DNA of 64,000 nt from contig NZ_QBUY01000006.1 in assembly GCF_003121405.1 (NCBI RefSeq), forward strand, positions 124,001-188,000, in the 5' to 3' direction. The DNA comes from Paraburkholderia sp. C35. Its GTDB lineage: Bacteria > Pseudomonadota > Gammaproteobacteria > Burkholderiales > Burkholderiaceae. Below the pieces are notes generated by a model. That model saw nothing but the letters and a program-made list of their open reading frames with translations. It was not told the origin of the DNA and did no database searches. Position numbers and translations under genes: made by a program. Shown here piece after piece: positions 51,098 through 60,422 of the stretch. How positions within the stretch are numbered: the stretch's first letter is position 1; each line of letters opens with the position of its first letter.

Positions 51098-52143
51098 TGT
51101 CTATGCCGTCCTCTGCTACTTCTCCCTCCGACGCCGAGCGCTTCGATCGCGCGCGCGGCGCATTCTATGGCCTCGCACTCGGCGACGCGTTCGGCATGCC
51201 GACTCAATCGCTGAGCCGTGTCGATATTCAACAGCGCTATGGCCGCATCACGCGGCTGCTCGATTCCGATGCCGATCAACCCATCGCGCCGAACATGAGC
51301 GCAGGCTCGATCACCGACGATACCGAGCAGGCCGTCCTCGTCGCGCAACTGCTGGTCGACGGACACGGCACGATCGAACCGCGCGAATTCGCGCAGCGGT
51401 TGATCGAATGGGAAGCGCAGATGAAGGCGCGCGGCTCGCTCGATCTGCTCGGCCCGTCCACGCGCCGCGCGACGCAGGCGATTCTCGACGGCGAAGACGT
51501 GATGCTCGCGGGCCGCTTCGGCACGACCAACGGCGCGGCCATGCGCGTGACGCCTGTCGGCATCGCTGCGTCGATTGCGAATCCAGAAGGGTTTATCGAT
51601 GCCGTGGTCGGCTCGTGCGTCGTCACACACAACACCACGCTGGGTATCGCGAGCGCGGCGGCGGTTGCAGCGGCTGTGTCGGCGGGTATCGATGGTGCGT
51701 CGCTGCCGGATGCGCTCGCACACGGCGCTGCGTTCGCGGACCGTGGCGAACAACGCGGCTTCTGGGTCGCGGGCGCGCGCATCGGCGCACGTCTGCGCTG
51801 GGCCGCGGATCTCACCACGCACATCACCGGCGACGCACTCGCCGATTACCTGTACGACGTGGTCGGCACATCGGTCGCGTCGCAGGAATCCGTGGTCGCG
51901 GCTTTCGCGCTCGCACACGACGCCGCCCACCACGGCACCGACATCACCACGTCACTCGCGACAGCGGCGAGCCTCGGCGGCGACACCGACACCATCGCCG
52001 CGATGCTCGGCGCGATGCTCGGCGCGTGCGCGGGGTACACGGCGCTGCCACCAGAACCCGTCGAGACCGTGATCCGCGTGAACGCGCTTGATCTCGATCC
52101 TCTCATCCGGCAACTGCTCGACCTGCGCGCCTCGCGCGGTTAA
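51097..52143 (+). CDS. ADP-ribosylglycohydrolase-family protein (YegU-like)
   Basis: A 348-residue protein of the DraG/ARH family. Metal-binding motifs are present: GLALGDAFGMPTQ near the start, SITDDTEQ (TDD) near residue 77, and GGDTDTIAAMLGAMLGA near the end. The family cleaves ADP-ribose or related N-glycosidic bonds. Next to a PfkB kinase and a permease, a nucleoside-like substrate is plausible, with this enzyme releasing the sugar or base. Same arrangement as E. coli yegU. Confidence 0.9.
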   Translation: MSMPSSATSPSDAERFDRARGAFYGLALGDAFGMPTQSLSRVDIQQRYGRITRLLDSDADQPIAPNMSAGSITDDTEQAVLVAQLLVDGHGTIEPREFAQRLIEWEAQMKARGSLDLLGPSTRRATQAILDGEDVMLAGRFGTTNGAAMRVTPVGIAASIANPEGFIDAVVGSCVVTHNTTLGIASAAAVAAAVSAGIDGASLPDALAHGAAFADRGEQRGFWVAGARIGARLRWAADLTTHITGDALADYLYDVVGTSVASQESVVAAFALAHDAAHHGTDITTSLATAASLGGDTDTIAAMLGAMLGACAGYTALPPEPVETVIRVNALDLDPLIRQLLDLRASRG

Positions 52144-52174
52144 AGCGCTGCCACAACCCGTCCCAGGAGACCAG

Positions 52175-53626
52175 ATGGCTTCGTCCAGCAATTCCGCCAA
52201 CGCAGGCAAGATCGAGGCGCGCGGCATCGAACCCGTGCCCGAGAACGAATGTCGCGGCCATCCACTGCAACTTTTCTGGGTCTGGTTCGCGGCGAACATC
52301 AGCATTCTCGGCCTGCCGCTCGGCGCGACGCTGGTCGCGTTCCAGCATCTCGCTATCTGGCAGGCAATCCTCGTCGCCGTGATCGGTGCGGCAGGTTCCT
52401 TCGCGATTGTCGGCGTGATCTCGATTGCGGGACGGCGCGGCCATGCGCCGAGTCTCACGCTGTCGCGTGCGATCTTCGGCGTGCGCGGCAATATCGGCCC
52501 GACCATCGTGTCGCTGCTATCGCGGCTCGGCTGGGAAACCGTCAACACGACCACTGGCGCTTATGTACTGCTGTCGCTGTTTTCGATTCTGTTCGGCACC
52601 TCCGCCGATGCGAAGGCATCGCCGGGTCTGACGCTCGCGTTCATCGCCGTGTTCGTCGCTGCGACGCTGGTTGTGTCGGGCCTCGGCCACGCGACGCTGC
52701 TGGTGATCCAGAAGTGGTCGACGTGGGTGTTCGGCGCACTGAATCTGGTGGTGGGCGCCTTCCTGGTCGGTTCGATCGACTGGCACGCGGTGTTCGCGGC
52801 GGCGCCTGCGCCTGCCAGCGCGGTGATCATCGGCATCGGCACGATTGCGGCGGGCACGGGCATCGGCTGGGCCAATGCGGGCGCGGATATGTCGCGCTAT
52901 CAGGCATCGACGGTAAAGGGCGGCTCGCTGGTCGCGTCGGCTGCGTTCGGTGCGGGCATCCCGCTCGTGCTGCTCGTCACACTCGGCGCGCTGCTGTCCG
53001 TCGGCAATGACAAGCTCGCATCGGCCACCGATCCCATCGCTGCGATCCGCGATCTGCTGCCGCACTGGATGGCGATTCCGTATCTGATCGCCGCGTTCGG
53101 CGGGCTGCTGCTGTCGAACTATCTGTCCGTGTACTCGGCGGGTCTGACTACGCTCACGCTCGGCCTCAAGGTCAAGCGCGTGCAGGCGGTTGTGGTCGAT
53201 ATCGTCGCGATCTCGACGGGCTCGGTGTACTTCATGCTGATCGAGGGCAGTTTCTATGGCCCGTTCATCGGCTTTATCTCGCTGCTCGCGGTGCCGATCA
53301 CGGCATGGGTCGGCATCTTCGTGGTCGATCTGTTTGGCCGCGACACCTATCGCGCCGACGCCTTGCTCGATGTCAGCCCGCGCAGCGCGTACTGGTATCG
53401 CAACGGTATCGAATGGCGCGCGTTCGGCTCGTGGGCGCTGGCGATTGTGCTCGGCTTCTGTTTCCTGTCGATCGGTGGCGAGCACGGCTTTCATGGACCG
53501 CTCGCCGATACCTGGCTCGGACACAACGGCCTCGGCTGGATCGTGACCTTCGTGGTCGGCGGCGGCCTGTATGCGCTGCTCGGCGGCGCAAGGCGCACTC
53601 AAGGTTTGCAGGAGAGCACGACATGA
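52175..53626 (+). CDS. NCS1-family (cytosine/purine-type) permease
   Basis: A 483-residue transporter with about 12 hydrophobic helices. Family marks are LFWVWFAANISILGLPLGATLVAF at the first helix, RRGHAPSLTLSRAIFGVRGN, IGWANAGADMSRYQASTVKG (GADYSRY-like motif) and LLLSNYLSVYSAGLTTLTLGL. It would import a nucleobase or nucleoside-like compound. It follows the glycohydrolase by 31 bases with AGGAGACCAG, and overlaps the kinase gene by four bases. It takes the place of the MFS protein YegT of E. coli. Confidence 0.92.
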   Translation: MASSSNSANAGKIEARGIEPVPENECRGHPLQLFWVWFAANISILGLPLGATLVAFQHLAIWQAILVAVIGAAGSFAIVGVISIAGRRGHAPSLTLSRAIFGVRGNIGPTIVSLLSRLGWETVNTTTGAYVLLSLFSILFGTSADAKASPGLTLAFIAVFVAATLVVSGLGHATLLVIQKWSTWVFGALNLVVGAFLVGSIDWHAVFAAAPAPASAVIIGIGTIAAGTGIGWANAGADMSRYQASTVKGGSLVASAAFGAGIPLVLLVTLGALLSVGNDKLASATDPIAAIRDLLPHWMAIPYLIAAFGGLLLSNYLSVYSAGLTTLTLGLKVKRVQAVVVDIVAISTGSVYFMLIEGSFYGPFIGFISLLAVPITAWVGIFVVDLFGRDTYRADALLDVSPRSAYWYRNGIEWRAFGSWALAIVLGFCFLSIGGEHGFHGPLADTWLGHNGLGWIVTFVVGGGLYALLGGARRTQGLQESTT

Positions 53627-54552
53627 CACAAGCAGTACCCCGTCTGATTCACACGGGACAGGTTCTGGTCGATCTGGTGATGCGCGTCGGTGAATTGCCG
53701 ACGCCCGGCGGCGATGTATTGGCCACCGATTCGAAATTCGAAGTGGGCGGCGGCTTCAACGTGATGGCCGCCGCGCGGCGCAGCGGCATGGCTGTCGTCT
53801 ATGCGGCCGGGCATGGAACGGGCCGTTTCGGCGATATGGCGCGCGCGGCGCTCGCCGCAGAGCAGATCGACGCGGCTGCCGCGCGCAGTGCCTCGCGTGA
53901 TTCGGGCATCTGCGTCGCAATCGTCGATGCGACGGCTGAACGCACCTTCGTCACGCATCTGGGCGCGGAGACGGAACTGGATCGCGCGGTGCTCGACGGG
54001 CTGGCAGTGACCGCGCGCGACATCGTCTATGTGAGCGGCTACAGTCTGTGCGTGGCGGGCAAGAGCGCGACGTTGATCGACTGGATCGACGCGTTGCCGG
54101 ACGACGCGCGCATCGCCTTCGATCCCGGCCCGCTCGTCGATTCGATCGATCCGGCGCTGCTCGCGCGCATCATGCGACGCACACGCATCTGGACCAGCAA
54201 CTGCGCCGAAGCGCTGCTGCACACGGCATGCGCGACGGCGGAAGCGGCACTGGCGGCGCTTGCATCGCGGCTGCCAGCGGACGCGTTGACCATCGTGCGT
54301 GATGGCGCGCACGGCTGTCTCGTGGCGATGGGTAGCGATGTGCAGCGCGTGGAAGGGTTCGAAGTGGAACCCGTCGATAGCAACGGCGCAGGCGACGCTC
54401 ATACGGGCGTATTGCTGGCGTCGTTATCGGAAGGCTGCTCAGCGGTTGAAGCGGCGCGGCGCGCGAATGCAGCCGCCGCAATTGCCGTCACGCGATATGG
54501 ACCGGCAACGGCGCCACGGCGTGAAGAAATCGACGCGTTGATCGCACGGTAG
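53623..54552 (+). CDS. PfkB-family carbohydrate/nucleoside kinase (YegV-like)
   Basis: A 309-residue ribokinase-fold protein: HTGQVLVDLVMRVGELPTPGGDVLATD at the N-terminus, KFEVGGGFNVMAAARRSGM (GGxxxNVA), and the C-terminal PfkB signature in VEPVDSNGAGDAHTGVLLASL with the catalytic Asp. It phosphorylates a sugar or nucleoside with ATP. Start at 53623 follows GGAGAGC and overlaps the permease stop. Final gene of the yeg-like operon; the substrate is unknown. Confidence 0.9.
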   Translation: MTQAVPRLIHTGQVLVDLVMRVGELPTPGGDVLATDSKFEVGGGFNVMAAARRSGMAVVYAAGHGTGRFGDMARAALAAEQIDAAAARSASRDSGICVAIVDATAERTFVTHLGAETELDRAVLDGLAVTARDIVYVSGYSLCVAGKSATLIDWIDALPDDARIAFDPGPLVDSIDPALLARIMRRTRIWTSNCAEALLHTACATAEAALAALASRLPADALTIVRDGAHGCLVAMGSDVQRVEGFEVEPVDSNGAGDAHTGVLLASLSEGCSAVEAARRANAAAAIAVTRYGPATAPRREEIDALIAR

Positions 54553-54587
54553 TCAGCGCCACGTAGATGCGGCGTTACTGAAAAATC

Positions 54588-55445
54588 CTACGCCTTGGCA
54601 GCGACCCGTCCCCGCTTCTTCGCTGCCGTCGTCTTGCTGGCTGCAGGCGGTTCGGCCGCGGCGGCCCGCTTGACCAGCGGCGATGACAGCGTCGCCGCGC
54701 CCATATCCGCTGCCGCGCTCAGCAAAGACGGTGCAAGCTCCTTCAGACGCGCTTCCGGCAAACGGCTCGTCGGCCCGGCAAGACTCACGATCCCCACCAC
54801 TTCATCCGTCACCGGGTTGCGCACGGGCGCCGCAATCGATGTCATGCCCGCTTCATACGTTTCGATTGCCACGCCGTAGCCGCGTTGACGCGCGCCGTTC
54901 AGATCCTTGAGGAACTGCTGGATCGTCTTCGGCGCACGCGGCGCATTCGTCGATTTCGGCCCGAGGCCACCCTGCTTCGACACCAGTTCGATTGCCCGTT
55001 CATCGGAGAGCGTGGACAGCCATGCCTGCCCGCTCGCCGTGCAATGCAGCGGCGGCTGGCTGCCCATGTCCGGGTCGTAACGCAACCCCGACTTCGCGCC
55101 TTGCGCCTTGCCGACAAACGTAATGTGATCGTCCTCGACCACGCCGAGACGCGCCAGTTCGCCAGAGCTTTCTGCCAGCCGGTCGAGCACCGGCTGCGAA
55201 ATATCGGCGACGCCGCTCGTCGACAGATAGATCAGGCCCAGCGACACCAGTTTCAGCGCGAGCATGTACTCGCCGTGATCTTCGTCCTGCCTCACGAAGC
55301 CTTCGTCGATCAGCATGGACAGCAGACGGTGCGTGCCGCTGCGCGGAATGTTCAGCGTGTCGGCAATCGCCGCGAGCGGCATGCGGCCGCCATTCTTCGC
55401 CAGCAGTTCGAGCACCGCCAGCGCCCGCTCCAGGTTGCCTGCCAT
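54588..55445 (-). CDS. IclR-family regulator with Lys/Ala-rich tail
   Basis: A 285-residue IclR regulator with an N-terminal winged HTH (LERALAVLELLAKNGGRMPLAAIADTLNIPRSGTHRLLSMLIDEGFVRQD) and an effector domain (LHCTASGQAWLSTLSDERA; GYGVAIETYEAGMTSIAAPV). The last 25 residues (AAAEPPAASKTTAAKKRGR...) form a basic, Ala/Lys-rich histone-H1-like tail not found in most IclR proteins. An ATTCCA-N3-TGGAAT inverted repeat lies 43 bases upstream. It lies next to an AAHS transporter and probably controls the whole cluster 55.5-64 kb. Confidence 0.9.
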   Translation of the reverse strand: MAGNLERALAVLELLAKNGGRMPLAAIADTLNIPRSGTHRLLSMLIDEGFVRQDEDHGEYMLALKLVSLGLIYLSTSGVADISQPVLDRLAESSGELARLGVVEDDHITFVGKAQGAKSGLRYDPDMGSQPPLHCTASGQAWLSTLSDERAIELVSKQGGLGPKSTNAPRAPKTIQQFLKDLNGARQRGYGVAIETYEAGMTSIAAPVRNPVTDEVVGIVSLAGPTSRLPEARLKELAPSLLSAAADMGAATLSSPLVKRAAAAEPPAASKTTAAKKRGRVAAKA

Positions 55446-55487
55446 ATTGCACTCTCATTCAAACAGTCCAGAGACAAATGAGAACAC

Positions 55488-55505
55488 GATTCCACACTGG
55501 AATTC
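55488..55505. promoter_or_regulatory. Inverted repeat ATTCCA-N3-TGGAAT before the iclR-type gene
   Basis: GATTCCACACTGGAATTC (55488-55505) holds ATTCCA and TGGAAT around CAC. The same half-sites in opposite order occur at 60362 and 61404. It lies 43 bases before the IclR start and is a candidate for autoregulation. Confidence 0.5.
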
Positions 55506-55568
55506 AAGCAGTTTCGGATGACGGTTCGATTGTGGACGTGCGATGCCCGGTTGACGCTCCGTCGCCCT

Positions 55569-56966
55569 TCAGTGTCCGGCGCCCACACTCACCTGCGCAA
55601 CCGGCCCGTTGTGCCGCGCGCCCTTCAGCAGCACGCCCGCTGCACCGACCACGGCAGGCACGGCGAGCGCCATGAACACCTCGCCGAAGCTCCAGTTCGC
55701 GTGCAGCATCGACGCGCCGAGCATCGCGCCCGCGATCCCGCCGAAGCGGCCGACACCCAGCATCCAGCTCGTGCCCGTCGCGCGCATCGAGGTCGGATAC
55801 GAACCCGCTGCCAGCGCGCAGAAGCCAGTATTCGAGCCGTTCATGCAATAGCCCATGCCGAACGCGAGCACACAGATCGTGCTGAAACCATGTGCCGCCG
55901 CACCCATATACCAGGCGAGCAGGCCGCCCGCCAGCACAGTCAGGCCCAGCGCACGATGCGGATTGAAGCGGTCCATCTGCCAGCCGATCAGCACCGCGCC
56001 AATCGTGCCGCCCGCCTGAAAAAGCGCACCGACGACAGCCGCTTCAGCGAGCGTGAAGCCGATGCCGCGGATCAGCGTCGGCAGCCAGTTGCCGAGCAGA
56101 TACACCGTGAGCAGACCGGCGAAGTAGCAGATCCACAGCATCACCGTGCCGAACGCGTGCTCGCGAGAAAGAATCGCGCGCACGGGGCTGCGTTCCGCGC
56201 GTTCCGGTTCGTGCGACACGAAACGCGTCGAGTCACTGGCGGCACCGGGTTTCAGACGGTTGAGCACGGCAACGAGACGCGTGCGGCGGCTTTCCTTCAA
56301 CGCCAGATAGCGCGCCGATTCCGGCAACCATTTGATCAGCACGGGCACGTACAGAATGGGCAGCACGCCGCCGAGCAGCAGCACCGAATGCCATCCGTAC
56401 GCGGTAATCAGCCACGCGCTGACGAAGCCGCCGCCCGCCGCGCCGAACGTGAAGCCGCAGAACACGACCGTCACCATCAACGCACGACGATGCGGCGGCG
56501 CATATTCGGCCATCAGCGTCGCGGCGTTCGGCATCGATGCACCGAGCCCGATGCCCGTCAGAAAGCGCAGCACCGTCAGCGATTCGACGCCCGTTGCGAA
56601 CGCCGACGCGAGACTCCATACGCCAAAGAACAGCACGGCTGTGGTCATCACCGTCTTGCGTCCAAAACGGTCCGACATCGGCCCTGCACCAAGCGCGCCA
56701 AACGCGAGACCGAGCAGGCCGCCGCTCATCACCGGGCCGAGCGCGTCGCGCGGTATCGCCCACGCCGTGGAAAGCGATGGCGCGATAAAGCCGATCATCA
56801 CGGTATCGAGGCCGTCGAGCATCACGATCAGCATGCACAACAGCAGCACGAAAAGCTGGAAGCGTCCGATCGGTTGATGATCGAGAAATTGTTGAACGTC
56901 GAGCGTGCGTTCGACGCGCTCAGCCGTTCCTTGCGCGGACTGTTTGGCCGCTTGCGAGAAGGTCAT
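55569..56966 (-). CDS. AAHS-family MFS transporter (aromatic acid:H+ symporter)
   Basis: A 465-residue, 12-helix transporter of the PcaK/BenK group: LLLCMLIVMLDGLDTVMIGFIAPSL with the DGLD motif of the first helix, GAGPMSDRFGRKTVMTTAVLFFG (motif A), TGIGLGASMPNAATLMAEYAPPHRRAL, and WLPESARYL. Family members import 4-hydroxybenzoate, protocatechuate, shikimate-like acids or gallate. It is the last gene of the minus-strand operon beginning at 60317, and presumably takes up the acid degraded by its neighbours. Confidence 0.9.
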   Translation of the reverse strand: MTFSQAAKQSAQGTAERVERTLDVQQFLDHQPIGRFQLFVLLLCMLIVMLDGLDTVMIGFIAPSLSTAWAIPRDALGPVMSGGLLGLAFGALGAGPMSDRFGRKTVMTTAVLFFGVWSLASAFATGVESLTVLRFLTGIGLGASMPNAATLMAEYAPPHRRALMVTVVFCGFTFGAAGGGFVSAWLITAYGWHSVLLLGGVLPILYVPVLIKWLPESARYLALKESRRTRLVAVLNRLKPGAASDSTRFVSHEPERAERSPVRAILSREHAFGTVMLWICYFAGLLTVYLLGNWLPTLIRGIGFTLAEAAVVGALFQAGGTIGAVLIGWQMDRFNPHRALGLTVLAGGLLAWYMGAAAHGFSTICVLAFGMGYCMNGSNTGFCALAAGSYPTSMRATGTSWMLGVGRFGGIAGAMLGASMLHANWSFGEVFMALAVPAVVGAAGVLLKGARHNGPVAQVSVGAGH

Positions 56967-57079
56967 CGGGTGTCTCCGAAGGATTGTTCTTGTTATGTGT
57001 TCAGTAAGAGATGGCCAGCGCGCCGCCTGAAACGTTGTACGGCGGCGCGCAATGGCCTTAAGTCACAACGGCATTGCGC

Positions 57080-57919
57080 TTACGTTGCCGTCGCGTAGGC
57101 CTGTTCGATCACTGCGCGCGTCGCTTCATGCAGGCGGCGGGCACGTTCGACTGCGCCAGCGGTTTGCGCCCAGCGCTGCGTCGGCACTTCGACGCTGACA
57201 GGCAAATGCTCCGGTAACGCCCGCAGAATCCCGGCGAGATCGAGACCGCCTTCGCCCGGAATCATTCGCTCGCAGCGTGCCTGAAACAGCAGCGTATCGA
57301 GATCCGTGGGACGCTCGGCGGGCGCGTCGCAGAACTGCACATAGCCGAAGTATTCGCGCGGCAGCGCACGCAATGCGTCGAGCGAATCGCCTGCGCGATC
57401 GAAGTGAATCGGATCGACGATGAGCCCCGTGTTGCGTACACCGCTCGCTTCGACAATCCGCGCGCCCTCGGCAATGTTCTTCACGTCCGTCCACGGCATC
57501 GGTTCGAGCGAAGGCGTAATGCCGAGCGGCGCAGCGATCTCGCACAACCGCGCGAGCCGATCCGCGGTGCGCGCTGCGTCGGGATCGTTGCCCGCCACCA
57601 GCGCAAAACGCGCGCCGAGTTCCGCGGCCGTTTCGAGCATCGGCTTGTATGACGCGACATCGGTATCCGGCTTGAGCCGCAAAATCTCGACATCGAGCAC
57701 GCGCATGCCGGTGTCTTTCAGCACCGCAAGCGTCTCGCGCTTCAACGCGGTATCGCCGACAATTTCATGCTGCACTTCATGATCCGTCGCGGGCAGCAGA
57801 CGCAAGCCGACGAAGTCGTAGCCCGCGTCCACCGCGCATTGCACCATCTGCGGCGGCGTCAGTTCCAGCACAGTCAGCGCGGACAGCGACAGCGCGCGCG
57901 CATGAGCCTGAGTCATCAT
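57080..57919 (-). CDS. TIM-barrel sugar-phosphate isomerase/epimerase-like protein
   Basis: A 279-residue AP-endonuclease-2-type TIM barrel: FVGLRLLPATD near residue 35, ARFALVAGNDPDAARTADRLARLCEIAAPLGITPSLEPMPWTDVKN with the metal-binding Glu, TGLIVDPIHFDRAGDSLD and YVQFCDAP. The fold is shared by xylose isomerase-like epimerases and by 3-dehydroshikimate dehydratases of the AsbF/QuiC type. The shikimate dehydrogenase-like genes nearby make the latter worth considering. Metal ligands (E, D, H, E) appear present. Start codons at 57919 and 57916 are both possible. Confidence 0.8.
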   Translation of the reverse strand: MMTQAHARALSLSALTVLELTPPQMVQCAVDAGYDFVGLRLLPATDHEVQHEIVGDTALKRETLAVLKDTGMRVLDVEILRLKPDTDVASYKPMLETAAELGARFALVAGNDPDAARTADRLARLCEIAAPLGITPSLEPMPWTDVKNIAEGARIVEASGVRNTGLIVDPIHFDRAGDSLDALRALPREYFGYVQFCDAPAERPTDLDTLLFQARCERMIPGEGGLDLAGILRALPEHLPVSVEVPTQRWAQTAGAVERARRLHEATRAVIEQAYATAT

Positions 57920-57960
57920 GTCTCCTTTATCCAGTCCGAATCCTGTCGCACACGTGCCGC

Positions 57961-58572
57961 TCAGCGCAGTGGCGAAAACGGCGCGGGCATGTAGATCGTC
58001 GATTCCATCGTCGTCAGATGCGCGGGTCCGCCCTTCGGCGGCCAGATGCCATCCTTCACGGCTTCGGCGCGAATGCGCGAACGTTCATCGACACTCGCAT
58101 ACGGCCAGATGTTCAGAAAGCGCGGCACCGTGCCGTCGAGCGAATACATCGCGCCGATCAGCGGCGAACGTTTGGTGCGCTCGGGCACGGCGTTTTCCCA
58201 CGCGTCGATGGTGTGCTGCAGGCTCACGAGCTTCGTGCCATACACGCGCATCTCGTAGATGCCACCATGCACAGCCGGTTCGATGGGCGGCAGGAACGGG
58301 AACAGCGCGTAGCTTTCCACCTTCACGTCGGTGACGAACTCGCCGCAGCCGAATGGATTGCCTTCGAGCAGCAGGCGCTTGCGCTCGTTCACCAGCGCCG
58401 CTTCCGATTCGAAGCCGCGCAACACCATCACCTTGCCGAGCGCGCCGATGTCCGAATACCAGCAACCGAGCAGCGTCGAGCCGGGTTGATTGCCGCTTGC
58501 CTTGATGCTTTCGAATACCTGCGCATTCGTGCCGATTTTCACCGTGAGAGTGACCGTGTCATACAGAGTCAT
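57961..58572 (-). CDS. NIPSNAP-family protein
   Basis: A 203-residue protein with two ferredoxin-like NIPSNAP repeats: YDTVTLTVKIGTNAQVFESIKASG / LLGCWYSDIGALGKVMVLRGFES, then YEMRVYGTKLVSLQHTIDAWENAVPERTKRSPLIGAMYS / RFLNIWPYASVDERSRIRAEAV. NIPSNAP proteins have no settled activity, but bacterial ones occur in aromatic and alicyclic degradation clusters. It overlaps the flavoprotein gene by four bases (ATGA), so the two work together. Confidence 0.85.
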   Translation of the reverse strand: MTLYDTVTLTVKIGTNAQVFESIKASGNQPGSTLLGCWYSDIGALGKVMVLRGFESEAALVNERKRLLLEGNPFGCGEFVTDVKVESYALFPFLPPIEPAVHGGIYEMRVYGTKLVSLQHTIDAWENAVPERTKRSPLIGAMYSLDGTVPRFLNIWPYASVDERSRIRAEAVKDGIWPPKGGPAHLTTMESTIYMPAPFSPLR

Positions 58573-60317
58573 TGCATGGTTCCTTGATGTGAAGAGGAAG
58601 ATCCGGCGCGCGTCGAGGGTTGCGCTGCGCCGGCAAGAGAGAGTCCTGCGAGATAGCCGAATGTCATCGCCGGGCCGAGCGTGATGCCGCCGCTCGGGTA
58701 GCAGCCGCCCATCATGCTTGCGCTGTCGTTGCCGACTGCGTAGAGGCCGGGAATCGCGTGATCGTTGCGGTCGAGCACGCGGGCGTTCGCATCGGTGGCG
58801 AGGCCCGCGAAAGTGCCGAGGCTGCCCGGCAGCAATTTGACTGCGTAAAACGGGCCGTTTTCGATCGGCGCAAGGCACGGGTTCGGCTCGTGTGTGGCGT
58901 CGCCTTGCACACGGTTGTATGGCGTCGAGCCTTTGTGAAACTGCGGATCGAAGCCATCCTTTGCGTACGTGTTGTAGGCGCCGATCGTATTCTCGAGTCC
59001 TTGCGCGTCGATGCCGCACACCTTCGCAAGTTCAGCGAGCGTCGCGCCGCGCTTCAGGTAGCCGGAATTCACGTAGGCGGAAACAGGAAACGGAAACGGC
59101 TTCGAAAAGCCCAACCCATAGCGGCGCTGAAAACGGTGATCGCAGATCAGCCACGCGCAGACTTCCTCGCCGCGCGGCGTCGTGCCGAGCAACGCTGAAA
59201 TGAAGTCGTGATACGACGATGCCTCGTTGACGAAGCGCTGCCCTGCGCGCGTCACGGCGATCACACCCGGCTTCGCGCGTTCGATCAGATGCGCGAAAGC
59301 CACGTCGTTGCCGCCGCGTTGCGGCACCAACGAAACAGGCGCCCACGCGGCGGGCGCATCGAGTGAATCGTCGAAATGTCCACCAATCGATTCACCCAGG
59401 CGAATGCCATCGCCCGTATTCGAGCGCGGCGCCGCGGACCAATGCTCGTGGCCTGAAGGCGTATAGGCGAACGTGCGCGCGCGCTGCGCGACATCATGCG
59501 GATAGCCGCCGCATGCGAGCACGACGCCGCGCGACGCCCGCACCTCGTGCACCACGCCGTCGATCTCCACACGCGCACCCGTGACACGCGCGTCATCGCG
59601 CAAGAGGCCGATGGCTTTCGCATTCGTACGAAGATCGACCTTGCGATCCGCCGCCGACTTCAACAGACGCGCCACCAGCGCATTACCGTTGACGAGATGC
59701 ATCGAGCGGCCATACCGCAGCTTCTGCCATGCGAATGCCGCGAGGCGCCGCGTCACGTAAAACGCAGACTTCACCGAGCGCGTGGCACGATAGAAATGCG
59801 CCAGATCCTGACCTGACGCCAGCGCCATGCCCTTGATCGTCATTACCGTGAGCGGCTCGCGCAGTTTGCTGATCAGCGGGCCGAGTTCCTTGCCGTCGAA
59901 CGGCATCGCGCACACCGAACGGCCACCCGTCGACGCGCCAGGCGTAGTGTGGAAATCGGGAATGCGGTTGCCGTCGATGAAACGCACGGCCGTGTTTTGC
60001 TCGAAAAACTCGATCATTTCCGGTCCACGCTCCAGCAACGCATTCGCCTTGTCTGCATCGAACTGCGCGCCGAGTTCGCTCTTCAGATACGTGCGCGGCA
60101 CGTCGATGTCCTCGCGGATACCGGCGCGCGTCGCCAGTGGATTGCGCGGAATCCACATCCAGCCGCCCGACCATGCCGTCGTGCCGCCGAACACGTCTTC
60201 CTTTTCCGCGACCATCACGCGCAAGCCCTGTGCTGCCGCCGTGACGGCAGCCGACAGTCCGCCTGCGCCGGAACCCAGCACCAGCACATCGCATTCGAGT
60301 ATCGGTTCACGTTTCAT
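58569..60317 (-). CDS. FAD-dependent dehydrogenase, 3-ketosteroid-dehydrogenase-like
   Basis: A 582-residue flavoprotein. The FAD motif CDVLVLGSGAGGLSAAVTAAAQG starts at residue 9, VAEKEDVFGGTTAWSGGWMWIP follows, and the C-terminal FAD site GGCYPSGGITLGPAMTFGYLAG is almost identical in style to 3-ketosteroid delta-1-dehydrogenases and fumarate-reductase-type flavoproteins. It would remove hydrogens next to a carbonyl or carboxylate, for instance introducing a double bond in a cyclohexane ring. First gene of the minus-strand operon, divergent from the epimerase gene. Confidence 0.9.
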   Translation of the reverse strand: MKREPILECDVLVLGSGAGGLSAAVTAAAQGLRVMVAEKEDVFGGTTAWSGGWMWIPRNPLATRAGIREDIDVPRTYLKSELGAQFDADKANALLERGPEMIEFFEQNTAVRFIDGNRIPDFHTTPGASTGGRSVCAMPFDGKELGPLISKLREPLTVMTIKGMALASGQDLAHFYRATRSVKSAFYVTRRLAAFAWQKLRYGRSMHLVNGNALVARLLKSAADRKVDLRTNAKAIGLLRDDARVTGARVEIDGVVHEVRASRGVVLACGGYPHDVAQRARTFAYTPSGHEHWSAAPRSNTGDGIRLGESIGGHFDDSLDAPAAWAPVSLVPQRGGNDVAFAHLIERAKPGVIAVTRAGQRFVNEASSYHDFISALLGTTPRGEEVCAWLICDHRFQRRYGLGFSKPFPFPVSAYVNSGYLKRGATLAELAKVCGIDAQGLENTIGAYNTYAKDGFDPQFHKGSTPYNRVQGDATHEPNPCLAPIENGPFYAVKLLPGSLGTFAGLATDANARVLDRNDHAIPGLYAVGNDSASMMGGCYPSGGITLGPAMTFGYLAGLSLAGAAQPSTRAGSSSSHQGTMQ

Positions 60318-60361
60318 CTTCGGTTCTGCTCAATCAAATTCTATGGAACGAACTTTCTTTG

Positions 60362-60376
60362 TGGAATACTATTCCA
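60362..60376. promoter_or_regulatory. Putative IclR-type operator TGGAATACTATTCCA (copy 1)
   Basis: The palindrome TGGAAT-ACT-ATTCCA lies midway between the divergent starts of the flavoprotein operon (60317) and the epimerase gene (60423). An identical 15-mer is at 61404-61418. The shared half-sites with 55488-55505 point to the IclR regulator as its binder. Confidence 0.7.
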
Positions 60377-60422
60377 GTAATGACGATCTTGCAAAGTTTT
60401 TGTGGTGACACGGAGGAGCGAT

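Noticed and set aside
55518..57098. A 526-codon plus-strand frame opposite the AAHS transporter
   Set aside because: His/Arg/Gln-rich antisense translation, no recognisable family, fully explained by codon bias of the transporter.
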